The position numbers were made by a program, and so were the translations under genes. Source: Amphiduros pacificus (taxonomy: Eukaryota > Annelida > Polychaeta > Phyllodocida > Hesionidae). Taken from it: a stretch of 64,000 bases of DNA. The DNA is taken from the NCBI GenBank assembly GCA_949316495.1, contig OX439010.1:21519766-21583765 (forward strand), given 5' to 3'. The notes beneath the pieces are model-generated. The model saw nothing but the letters and a program-made list of their open reading frames with translations, did no database searches and was not told the DNA's origin. Positions 1-11,079 of this stretch are shown here, piece by piece; positions within the stretch are counted from its first letter, which is position 1, and every line of letters starts with the position of its first letter.

Positions 1-1378
1 TCACTGCATGTCATGCACGATATGGAAATTTGAAATGTCTGTTAAATATAATTGCAGAGAATTCTTTCATGCATTTCTGAGCATCTGGGAGATTAATCAA
101 TTGTCAAAAGCGAAAATATACATGGTTTTATATATATATTAGCACCGTAGTGCTGATTGGCCCCACCATCATAGTTAGAAGAGCCTGGGATATGTGTCTT
201 TGTTGGTTATATAGCCTTTGAGAGGTCGCGGATTTGACTCCTACTACCGGAAGTGTTACTTTCAACCTGGCTAAAATACTTGAAAGTTGACCTGATTTGG
301 CCATAGTTGCTGAAAAGGTCGTGAGAACACCATTTTAAGATTTCTTGTTTTAGGTTCACGAGATCTATCACAGACAAATTCTTCAGGGTCTATGTTGATG
401 CAGTAGTATCAACAGGTAAAAATAATAAGTCAATACATCTTCTACAATTACGTGTAAAGTAATTCCTAATCATAGTTGCTCACAAATTAACTTGACAATT
501 TGTTTTCAAGGTCAAGGTCGTTGCATCAAAGTTAAAAGGACAAATATATTTGATAAATATATTTGAACATTTATTTATATACTACCTCTTATATACGATT
601 GCCGAACAATAGCCTTGAAATGTGAAGAACATTAAAACACCTGGATTCGCCACGTTTAAAACTTGGTGGTTTTGATGGTCGACCAAGCTCCTTTATTAAG
701 AAACACTTTTTCCAATGTTATCTGATAAACAGTGTTTGGAGAAATAGGTGTGAATAACCTTGAAAGAGTTTGAAGGTCACCCATCATTGAACTCATCCAA
801 AAACTTTTCTTGAATATCCGGTGTGTCTTTTATAAAAACAATCCCTTCGCCATTTTTAAGGTTACACGAAAGGCAATGTTTTAGAAAAATGTACACGGAT
901 GACCTTAAACATTGCGCAAGTTATTAATCCGTCATTCAAACCTAATGAGATGGTGACCTGTGTGTGACAGGATATAAACCCCCATCAGCGTATGTCACGA
1001 GTGAGTATTATGCATCAGTATACCTGCATACACTCACACTCAAAGCAGCTTTTGCAATATGTTCATGCTAGGTGAAGGACAATTCAAAGGGTAGAAGAAG
1101 TCAAATCTTGATTTTTCCTTCTTTGGCAAGCCTAATTTTATCAATGATTTATATTATAACTATTTCTTTACCCCTCTAAATGATTAATGATCTGCGTTTA
1201 ATGACTTGAAGTGTGAAATAGATATGTCCACGTGTCTGGTGGAAGCTTATTTTGGTGTCAAAGAAGGCGAGTGATGTGCATGTGCATTGACAAGAGCTAA
1301 CCAACCACAAAGCTTTATGTTAATTATTCTAATAAGCTGCGGAACAGAAACCGAAATTACAATGCAGAGTATGCAGAG
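1..1378. other. unassigned AT-rich non-coding DNA
   Basis: No gene was recognised. The stretch has short phrases of the GGTCAAGGTC kind (about 510-530 and 765-780), which recall old interspersed repeats of invertebrates, but I cannot name a family. The end (about 960-1060) contains a run of CTCACACTC-like words before the minisatellite starts. Confidence 0.4.
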
Positions 1379-2172
1379 CCAGGTTATACCAGGATATACC
1401 AGGATATACCAGGTTATACCAGGATATACCAGGATATACCAGGTTATATCAGGTTATACCAGGTTATACCAGGTTATATCAGGTTATACCAGGTTATACC
1501 AGGTTATACCAGGATATACCAGGTTATACCAGGTTATATCAGGCTATATCAGGATATCCCAGGTTATACCAGGTTATATTAGGTTATATCAGGTTATATC
1601 AGGTTATATCAGGTTAAATCAGGATATACCAGGTTATACCAGTTATACCAGGTTATACCAGGTTATACCAGGTTATATCAGGTTATACCAGGTTATACCA
1701 GGTTATATCAGGTTATACCAGGTTATACCAGGTTATATCAGGTTTTACCAGGTTATACCAGGTTATGCCAGGATATACCAGGTTATACCAGGTTATACTA
1801 GGATATACCAGGTTATACCAGGTTATACTAGGATATACCAGGTTATACCAGGTTATACCAGGTTATACTATGTTATATCAAGTAATATCAGGTTATACCA
1901 GGTTATGCCAGGATATACCAGGTTATACCAGGTTATACTAGGATATACCAGGTTATACCAGGTTATACCAGGTTATACTATGTTATATCAAGTAATATCA
2001 GGTTATACCAGGTTATACCAGGTTATACCAGGTTATACCAGGTTATACCAGGTTATATCAGGTTATACCGGGATATACCAAGTTATACTAGGATATACCA
2101 GGTTATACAAGGTTATACCAGGATATACCAGGATATACAGATTGTACCAGGATATAACAGGTTATACAAGGA
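1379..2172. repeat. 10-bp minisatellite (AGGTTATACC)n
   Basis: About 79 copies of a 10-bp unit, AGGTTATACC, with the variants AGGATATACC, AGGTTATATC and AGGTTATACT. Because 10 is not a multiple of 3, all frames share a 10-residue peptide period, and this yields a long spurious open frame (GYTRLYQVIP repeats). A larger block (about 1760-1870 versus 1900-1990) recurs with the same variant order, so the array grew partly by duplicating multi-unit blocks. Confidence 0.97.
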
Positions 2173-3401
2173 TCTGCTAAGCAAAGTTGGAAATCTTGTG
2201 ACAGCATTGAGTTTAAACATACACTGTTAATGTGCAATTGTGAGAGATATTGAGATTCAAAATAAAGCAAGTAACAGAGGAATCTTTATTACAGATTTAT
2301 GTAATGTTTGTCCAAGGTTGACCAAGTTGTGCACTAGTTGTCCACTGACTACCATCAGCACACATACTTCGTTAATGACGTGTTTTCTTCCATCAGAGAT
2401 TATGCCCGAAAACTGGAGTAAGGAACAGTCGTCGCAGATTAAAATAATAAAAAGGGCATAGCGGCGAATGCATTCACACTTATCGCGTGAGTAGAATATA
2501 GCTCTTAAGGACCTGAAATGGACTAGTGTGCTATCTACAATATACTTACTTAATTCATCCAGATTTAGAAGTGTGTAATTTTAGTTTCATATGGCATAAT
2601 CATGAGATATGGAGATATATTGTTGTATTGATATATTGTTGTAGCCTTGATGAAAGAGAAAAAGTGGGTTCAGTTCAACTATTTGCAGCTCTACGTCTTA
2701 TGAACAGTGAACAAAGGACTTGCATCGACTGCTCTTTTTACTATGAGATATAACTATGCTGACTAACTTATATTGTTTAATCAATAACAAGGGTCTTGTC
2801 TATCCTGACATGTGAGTGCATGGAGCTTCTCATTAGCACAGGCCAAAATCTCTGGCCACACATTCTTTGCAAATTGCCAAACTCAATACTGCTTTTTAAC
2901 AAACTAAAACTTATTTACAAATTCCAATGAAAACCTATGGAACTAGTAGAATTTAACTTGAAAATAGTGTTCAACAAGGCAACCTTTAAAACGACTAATT
3001 CTGATCGAATGTATTCAAATCATTCTTTATTATCTATTCATACAACATCATTCGCACATATCGTTTGCACTTTAAATTAATTTGTGATAGCTGTAGCCAA
3101 GCCGTGAAAGCATTAAAACATGGTGGCTGTAAGTTGGGTAAATATTGCTCTATGACCTCACGGCCTTACACGTTACGGAGCACTGGTTTTAGTAAAACAA
3201 AAAAAATGATGAGTTTACAAAGGGTTAAATTGTGGTGCTTATGAGGGTACCATGGGAACAAAGGACCCCATGCTTTACGTTTCTTAGTTTGTATAATTAA
3301 ATGAGACCAGAGACGCTGACTGACTTATTATATTATTATCTAACTGCATTGCAAGGTATTGTGTATCTCGTCCACTGCCTGTCTTATGGTTGTCTTTCTG
3401 G
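2173..3401. other. non-coding DNA, nothing recognised
   Basis: Only short open frames occur here. None has recognisable protein features, and no repeat family could be named. Confidence 0.4.
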
Positions 3402-5136
3402 GTGGTAGATAGCATGGTGGCTGTTAGTAGGTAGAATGGTGGCTGTTAGTAGGTAGCATGGTGGTTGTTAGTGGCTGTTAGTAGGTAGCATGGTGGCTGT
3501 TAGTGGCTGTTAGTAGGTAGCATGGTGGCTGTTAGTGGCTGTTAATATGTGGCATGGTGGCTGTTAGTGGCTGTCAGTAGGTAGCATGTTGGCCGTTAGT
3601 GGCTGTTAGTAGGTAGCATGGTGGCTGTTAGTAGGTAGCATGGTAGCTGTTAGTGGCTGTTAGTAGGTAGCATGGTAGCTGTTAGTAGGTAGCATGGTGG
3701 CTGTTAGTGGCTGTTAGTAGGCAGCATGATGGCTGTTAGTGGCTGTTAGTAGGCAGCATGATGGCTGTTAGTAGGTAGCATGGTGGCTGTTAGTGGCTGT
3801 TAGTAGGTAGCATGGTGGCTGTTAGTGGCTGTTAATATGTGGCATGGTGGCTGTTAGTGGCTGTCAGTAGGTAGCATGTTGGCCGTTAGTGGCTGTTAGT
3901 AGGTAGCATGGTGGCTGTTAGTAGGTAGCATGGTAGCTGTTAGTGGCTGTTAGTAGGTAGCATGGTAGCTGTTAGTAGGTAGCATGTTGGCTGTTAGTGG
4001 CTGTTAGTAGGCAGCATGGTGGTTGTTAGTAGGTAGCATGTTGGCTGTTAGTGGCTGTTAATATGTGGCATGGTGGCTGTTAGTGGCTGTTAATATGTGG
4101 GATGGTGGCTGTTAGTGGCTGTTAGTAGGTAGCATGGTGGCTGTTAGTAGGTAGCATGTTGGCTGTTAGTGGCTGTTAGTAGGCAGCATGGTGGTTGTTA
4201 GTAGGTAGCATGTTGGCTGTTAGTGGCTGTTAATATGTGGCATGGTGGCTGTTAGTGGCTGTTAATATGTGGCATGGTGGCTGTTAGTGGCTGTTAGTAG
4301 GTAGCATGGTAGCTGTTAGTAGGTAGCATGTTGGCTGTTAGTGGCTGTTAGTAGGCAGCATGGTGGCTGTTAGTAGGTAGCATGGTGGCTGTTAGTGGCT
4401 GTTAGTAGGTAGCATGGTGGCTGTTAGTAGGTAGCATGGTGGCTGTTAGTGGCTGTTAGTAGGTAGCATGGTGGCTGTTAGTGGCTGTTAGTAGGCAGCA
4501 TGGTAGCTGTTAGTAGGTAGCATGGTGGCTGTTAGTGGCTGTTAGTAGGTAGCATGGTGGCTGTTAGTGGCTGTTAGTAGGCAGCATGGTGGCTGTTAGT
4601 AGGTAGCATGGTGGCTGTTAGTGGCTGTTAGTAGGTAGCATGGTGGCTGTTAGTGGCTGTTAGTAGGCAGCATGGTGGCTGTTAGTGGCTGTTAGTAGGT
4701 AGCATGGTGGCTGTTAGTGGCTGTTAGTAGGTAGCATTGTAGCTGTTAGTAGGTAGCATGGTGGCTGTTAGTGGCTGTTAGTAGGTAGCATGGTGGCTGT
4801 TAGTGGCTGTTAGTAGGCAGCATGGTGGCTGTTAGTAGGTAGCATGGTGGCTGTTAGTGGCTGTAAGTAGGTAGTATGGTGGCTGTTAGTGGCTGTTAAT
4901 ATGTGGCATGGTGGCTGTTAGTGGCTGTTAGTAGGTAGCATGTTGGCTGTTAGTGGCTGTTAGTAGGCAGCATGGTGGCTGTTAGTAGGTAGCATGGTGG
5001 CTGTTAGTGGCTGTTAGTAGGTAGCATGGTGGCTGTTAGTGGCTGTTAGTAGGTAGCATGGTGGCTGTTAGTGGCTGTTAGTAAATAGCATGTAGGTAGC
5101 AAGGTGGCTGTCATTTAGTAGCATGGTGGCTATTAA
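3402..5136. repeat. modular minisatellite (22-bp + 10-bp units)
   Basis: About 1.7 kb built from two alternating modules: a ~22-bp module around GTAGGTAGCATGGTGGCTGT and a 10-bp module TAGTGGCTGT. The usual order is long-short (32-bp period), but long-long pairs (22-bp period) are mixed in. Variants such as AATATGTGGCATGG and GGCAGCATGG recur in the same order at about 3540-3720 and 3830-4000, which shows higher-order duplication. Confidence 0.96.
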
Positions 5137-7272
5137 ACCAAAAATAGATTTTGAGATGTTTTATTTACTTTTTAATTTTGTTTACATTTTAAAGGAATTC
5201 GTCTATTAAATCAGTTTTGTGTAAAAAGAATTGTTGAAGATTTGTTTAATTCTTAGACAACATAATAAATAAAATCAATTTTGACATGAAACGTCTGAAC
5301 ATGAAAAAAGAAATTTCCTGAGGAGCTTTCATATATACGTAACTCGTGGCTGGTTAGGGAAAGAAGGAAGATAAATTGAAAATGGAGTAGGCTACATATT
5401 ACACTGTGAGCAAAAACAAAGCGGCAAGATAAGCAATATACTACTACATAGGAGTAGTGGACTTTTTGATGTCAGTTTCTCATCACGTTGTCTGTTTCAG
5501 CCACAACCCCGAGAGAAGCGGGAGAGAGGCTTGAGTGTAGGGGACCAGTCTGAAGCATCTTTGCAGAGTCGAGCGTGATTTGAGTAACGGAAGTTGCAAA
5601 GGGGCAAGCGGCCATATTGAAGGAGTCAGAAATTGGCAAATTGGCCAATATGAAATTTACAACGACCTAGATAAGTGTGTTTTGCTAGGAAATGAAATTC
5701 AGCAAGGCTGGCTGGGCCTTGCCTGTGTACACATAGTCCCATTTAGAACATCAAAAATCTCCACTTCGCAGAGGCATTTTTGCCCATAATTGTGTTAAAC
5801 TGGCCGCCAGCTCGAGGCACAAGGTCCATTCGGCCCCGATTATCAATCGCCAACAAATATTTGCAGTACACATTTATTAAATTTTCGCTCACCCTATTAG
5901 ATGTTTGGTGGAATTTCAAAGCGTTACTGAGATAGCAGGGAGCCTTGTGAATTCTTGTGCCTCTCCTCTCCTGTCAATATTGGTCTGCATGAAGGAGCAT
6001 CATCTGTGACTCCAATATCTTTCCTTCATTCTTTTCATGTCTGCTAGGCTGTAGCCAGCAAGTCACTGAGCATCTCACTGCCATGTGCAGGATTAACATA
6101 CAAGCACAGACATTCTCTCTGTTTATTTCCACAGCTATTTCTATATTTTTTTAGATAAAGTTTAAAATCCATATAACAGGAAACAAAAGTAACAAGGTAG
6201 CATGAGAAAATATATTTTTATATTATTTGGTGTCTTTTTAGGAAGTTATCTACCATATTTACGTCTACATCTTTATATTTATTCATATAAGAATTACAAT
6301 ACGCACTGGTACTATTTCAAATTTGATTTAATCAAACTGCAGAACTTCACTCTTAGTGTTATAGCAAGGTTCATTGGTCATTCTCATATGTATTTATTTC
6401 TTTGTAAGTCTTCGTGTGTCTTTATCAGAAGAAAAATGTCTGGCACTTACTATATATTTTATTCCTAATACAGCCAATGCAACTCTGGGTCCTGGTGTAG
6501 GTCTTGTCATATCATTATTTACAGCACTCTTAAAAAGTAAATAATCTTCTATATATGAGAGGCAATTAATGGGCAGAGCATAATCACATTCAATTTCTTG
6601 CTTGCCTGTATGACAGAGATGGATATTTTTGCAGGAGAAAGAAGAATGTGGATTGATTAAGTGAATTAGGGTGCCACTCCCTTTTTCACCCACATATTGA
6701 GCCTGCGACGTGAGGTGTGGTTGTGGGGGGAGGGCAATATCAGTTTTCAATCAGCGTACATTGGGCCCCTAATCAAATAGTGCTAACTGCTTATTAGGTG
6801 TTCTCATTAACTACCTGATAAAGTGGAAAATGATGTCCATTGATAGAAAAGTGGCTCTTCTGCAATAGGCTACTCCCTGAACAGGAAAATCGGCTAAGTT
6901 TCTGACAACCGGTCGCTAATGGAAAGAAATGTGAAATGATACTTTCCTTCCTGCACAGTGTTATATGAAAAGTATCAAGCGCATTTATTTCTTAATTTGA
7001 GTAATGCTACTTCTTTTTATTCATCCGCTTGGGTGATAATTAGCGCAATTTACCCATCAATTATGGGCAAATTTTGTGGATATCCTTCTTAAGTACAAAA
7101 TGATACATCCATTAAGTAATATGTGTAGCAGCGATGTTTGCAAAGAACAAAAAAAGTTGTGTTCTTAATTCATTTGAGCTGAGAGAAAATCAATTTTGCT
7201 GAAAGAAATCTCCAAAGCTGTGTGTCAATTTTCCTTTGTCACATTTCCCATGCTGATGACAGATTATACAAA

Positions 7273-7286
7273 GCGCCATCTGCTGG
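7273..7286 (-). promoter_or_regulatory. CTCF-like binding site
   Basis: The minus strand reads CCAGCAGATGGCGC. This fits the published bilaterian CTCF core (CCASYAGRKGGCRS) at all 14 positions. The motif points to the left. Occupancy is inference only. Confidence 0.5.
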
Positions 7287-7457
7287 CGATGGCACCGGCC
7301 TACAGACGCAAATCAGCCAATTTGTTTAGTCCAATCAAGTCACTCTGAAGTGATTCTATTGGAAATTTTTTCACTATTAGCCAGTTAGACGGGTTCACGA
7401 TCGCTATTGACTTCCGCCATATTTGGCTGGTCCTTCTCAGCCTCGCTTTGGCCCCTG

Positions 7458-7471
7458 CCACCAGGGGGCTC
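7458..7471 (+). promoter_or_regulatory. CTCF-like binding site
   Basis: The plus strand reads CCACCAGGGGGCTC, matching 13 of 14 positions of the CTCF core. It points right, so with the site at 7273 it forms a divergent pair 171 bp apart. Confidence 0.4.
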
Positions 7472-8795
7472 ATTGGATCTCCATTGGCACAATGAACACT
7501 AAGCTCTATCTCATTTATCGTGTAGTTTTCTGGGAAATCCCATGTCGATTTCTAATAAACACCTTTCCTTTGCAGATGACTGTCTCGCTCTTCATCCGTG
7601 CCTGCTATCCAAGGCAACATGACCTCAAACCTCTCGCTCACCTAACAATCTCCACTCGGGAATCTTCCACACAAACTCATTATACTCTTCTGACAAATTA
7701 ATACAAGATACCAATCTAATTCACCTTATTCAAGAGTGAAAAGCCGTTTTTATTGAAAATAGTGATACACATCACAACCTATGATGTGTTTATTGCACAC
7801 AGTATTCTGAACCTGTATATTTGTTGTATCTTAAGGGGATTAGCTCTGGATTGATATTTGAATGTTGTCAACCTTACAAATGGTTCGATGAATCTCTATC
7901 TTTTGAAAAGCAATGATAAGTGGGAGTAGGATTCAACTGCAAGAATATAGTGTTAATGAAAAAGGATGGGGTGAACAATATGATATGATAAGTAAGTAAA
8001 TATTTTGGCCGACTTGCATACATTGGTTCTACCTGTAAATTAAAAATAAATGTAAAGCCAATACGATCTTCGGATTAACGATATTCCATGGTAAAGAACC
8101 GTATATAACCTGCTCAGTTTAGGTTCAAAAGCTACCCAAATTATAAACAAAAGATGATAATTGAGATCATTGTAAAGTTGCTACAATGATAAAGTTATCT
8201 CTATCTATAAAAATGTACATCTCTCGCAGTACACTGTGCATATTAATTATGCTATTGGCTTTATCATACCACCATGTATTACGTAAATCGACCAATTAAA
8301 TTTTGAGGAATTGTATTCCAGTTTTCATTTGTGCTGGAATGGATCTATGAAGTTAGTCATAAATCCTGTGAACATAGGGAACTACATAATAATTGTGTTT
8401 ATATTTTCTCGCAGTTTGTATAACACGTGTCTAAAATATCAACTTTCAATACATGTCAGGATGCCCCTCTGTTGCAATCTTCAACCAACATTCGGCCATC
8501 TTGGTTTCGGTGCTTTCACAGTTTGGCTACAAGACTCACTAAGGATTATCACCATAATACACATGTTTTAATCCCCCACAACAGGTCCTCATGACAGTGT
8601 TTCACTTCCGGAGTTATATTCGCTTATGTGGAAAAAACATGTCATGCATAGATTACAATATTCAGAATTAATATTCGACAAATATTATTAAATTTTTTAT
8701 TTAAAAGAGAGCAAAGTATTGTTTGTTAGGGTCAGTCATTTACATTTTGCTTAACATGGGTTGGTAAAAAAAGCATTGGAAAGTCAATATATATA

Positions 8796-9028
8796 TTTAT
8801 TCTATGATCACTGTGTATTCTGTGCTGTGATTGGTCAATTCCTGGTCACGTGAGCTTCTCTAAATTGTTGTATTGACCAGATGCATTATATTGCACGTCA
8901 ATATACTTTCCACTGCACTGATGGGGAATTCCATGACGTCATCATACAGACAAACTCGTCCTTTTCAGTTCTCACTTTTAGAATTAAACCAACAATGGCA
9001 GTAATTAACACAGTGATCATAGAATAAA
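8796..9028. repeat. inverted repeat, 21-bp perfect arms
   Basis: Arms at 8796-8816 and 9008-9028 are exact reverse complements over 21 bp (core TCTATGATCACTG), separated by 191 bp of unique DNA. This is the size and layout of a small MITE or foldback element. Confidence 0.7.
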
Positions 9029-9029
9029 A

Positions 9030-9170
9030 CAAATATGGACCTGGGTGTCGTGCAATATGACTTTTTATGGACCTTCGGAAAGTTATATTGCACTCGGCTG
9101 CGCCTCGTGCAATATAACTTTCCGAAGGTCCATAAAAAGTCATATTGCACTCCACCCAGGTCCATATTTG
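9030..9170. repeat. near-perfect 64-bp hairpin (foldback element)
   Basis: Arms 9030-9093 and 9107-9170 match as reverse complements at 62 of 64 positions, with a 13-bp GC-rich loop (TCGGCTGCGCCTC). The word GTGCAATAT recurs at the ends of both arms. The arm identity implies recent origin or gene conversion between arms. It may be a foldback MITE; no clear target-site duplication is seen. Confidence 0.85.
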
Positions 9171-9190
9171 TATAATATATATATTGACAA

Positions 9191-9217
9191 ATAAAGTTGA
9201 AAGATATTTGTTTGATA

Positions 9218-9254
<37 letters not shown>

Positions 9255-9406
9255 ATATATATATATTTGTATATATGTGATATTTGTTTGATATTTGTAT
9301 ATATATATATATTTGTATATATATATATATTTGTATAAATATATATATATACAAATATATATATATATATGTATACAAATATCAAACAAATATCTTTCAA
9401 CTTTAT
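9191..9406. repeat. MITE-like AT-rich element with 36-bp terminal inverted repeats
   Basis: Bases 9191-9226 and 9371-9406 are reverse complements with two mismatches. The outer end begins ATAAAGTTGAAAGATATTTG. The interior is AT dinucleotide repeat broken by TTTGTATATA words. Spurious Tyr/Ile-rich open frames run through it. Confidence 0.7.
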
Positions 9407-10195
9407 TGCAATTGCATCATCACAATGAAAAAGTTTCAAATACTTATTAGATAGTATATCAATTCAATTTAAATTCCAAAATAATTAAATTATGGAGAAA
9501 ACTGTCACTTAGAACACCTGGATTTTTGTCCCAATCTTATACATGTTTCTTATCGTAATAGCCTAATGCACAAGAGGAGGTAAATGCACATTTATCTCAT
9601 ATTAAACATTTGGCAACCGGAAAGTGCGATCGTAGATATGACACCTAATCACCTTGGTATATTGACAATTTAAGAGTTAGACATAAGAATTCATTGTCCC
9701 TTTTTGAAATGTCTCAATTTGTATAAGGGGGAAATCTAAGCGATATGGTATCATAATTCTGATCTTTTCACTGATTTGTTACGGGCACTGGAGTCTGGGT
9801 TCATTCTCATTTACCCATTTAGGTTTCCATATTATGACTTCATTGGGGCTAATGTGCTTAAATCATAAATGGTACCTGCTTAACGAGCCTGTTGTGAGGG
9901 CGATGAAATCACACCGAAATGAACATCATGAAAGTGACAGGCGTACATAGAAAATTGTGGGTAAGTGCAGGAAATAGGTCCTAACCAGTCATTTACACAA
10001 CGCCAGAAAATAGGGGTTAAGACATCTCAGCCTCATTAGAACATGAATGAAAGCCTGTGCGATCTGGTGAAGATGTTCGCATCGCTGGACATTTCATTGG
10101 AGTGGAAAATCTGTCTGTAACCAGGTTTGGTTTGTAAATAACTAAAATAGAAAGTGGGGAACTTCGAATATAGAACAGGACTTCTGATATTCTAC

Positions 10196-10198
<3 letters not shown>

Positions 10199-10282
<84 letters not shown>
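10199..10282. repeat. (AT)n microsatellite
   Basis: About 42 uninterrupted AT dinucleotides. A shorter AT run follows at 10298-10315, beyond the right 15-bp inverted repeat. Confidence 0.98.
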
Positions 10283-10284
<2 letters not shown>

Positions 10285-10315
10285 TTTCCAATGCTTTATA
10301 TATATATATATATAT

Positions 10316-10989
10316 TGTGGCAGGTGAGATCATAGCCATATGGGATATGGGACATGTCCAACGATTGACAATATTGAACGGCTATGATTTACTTAAAGAG
10401 TAATAAGACCCCCAATATATTTTTTAACTTGATGTCAAAAACCAATAAAAAAGTCCTGATGCGCGGTGTGTATTTGTTGCATCTGAATTGAGAGATGGAC
10501 GTGCTTAGCCATGATACATCTTACTTCGCTTCAACTCGCGGACACTTCGGGTATTTATAAAAAGGATGACTTGAACCACACAGGTTACTTTGTAAACTAC
10601 ATCTGTGATAAACATATTTTGCAGTGGATCTTGTATGTATCATTATCAAATTTCCTTTTCCAATTGCAAAAAAAGGATTGTAACGATGAAGAGAAGAGCT
10701 CTGTGATATATTTGTCCAACGTTTGAATTTGATAATATTCTGGCGTATATTTCCAATGGACACCATTCCTGATATCCAACAATACGACTGACAGCATTTG
10801 ATGAAATGTCCTTCCTAATCTTAATTGCAAGAGGAAGATGCTACCCACTTCATCCGTTGTGAACGTTTTAGTAACACATAAAGATTTCGAGCTTTTATTA
10901 ATGGATTGGATTGAAGACCGGGCAGCCTTAGTTCCTAACGTCAATAAATGTGCTAAATAATTGTCTGTGTGTTCGCTTTAATCTTCCTG
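10316..10989. other. unassigned DNA
   Basis: A 115-codon open frame on the minus strand (10944-10597) has no recognised domain. Other frames over the same bases are also partly open, so it is probably chance. Confidence 0.35.
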
Positions 10990-11079
10990 TCAGTTATATC
11001 ATGAAGAGACTTATTTGTAGCAGATACAGTGCTGCCTAACTGAATTATCATGTCGCAGGTCCTCTGTGACAACCCACCC
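10990..11079 (-). mobile_element. SINE, 3' half (interrupted by LINE)
   Basis: The bases match the 3' portion of the window's SINE family (compare 16085-16195): GCAGATACAGTGCTGCCT, then TCATGTCGCAGGTCC and CAACCCACCCAGTCACA. The match stops where LINE sequence begins. The matching 5' half resumes at about 12602. Confidence 0.75.

Larger units (their letters stand above)
5137..8760. other. non-coding region, possibly regulatory
   Basis: No coding exon was recognised. The part from about 5480 to 7700 is richer in GC and in CCAAT-, ATTA- and E-box-like words than its surroundings, and includes the two CTCF-like sites listed separately. It lies 13-15 kb beyond the 3' end of hbn. Whether it is conserved cannot be judged from one sequence. 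Confidence 0.3.
8770..10297. repeat. nested inverted-repeat region
   Basis: A 15-bp word, AAAGCATTGGAAAGT, at 8770-8784 returns as its exact reverse complement at 10283-10297. Both copies abut AT-repeat DNA. Three further inverted repeats lie between them (8796/9028, 9030/9170, 9191/9406). The outer pair could be the terminal repeats of a ~1.5-kb non-autonomous DNA transposon, or could be chance seeding around AT tracts. No transposase frame is visible inside. Confidence 0.45.

Noticed and set aside
1287-2180. 297-codon plus-strand open frame
   Set aside because: It is the 10-bp minisatellite read through; the peptide is a pure 10-residue repeat.
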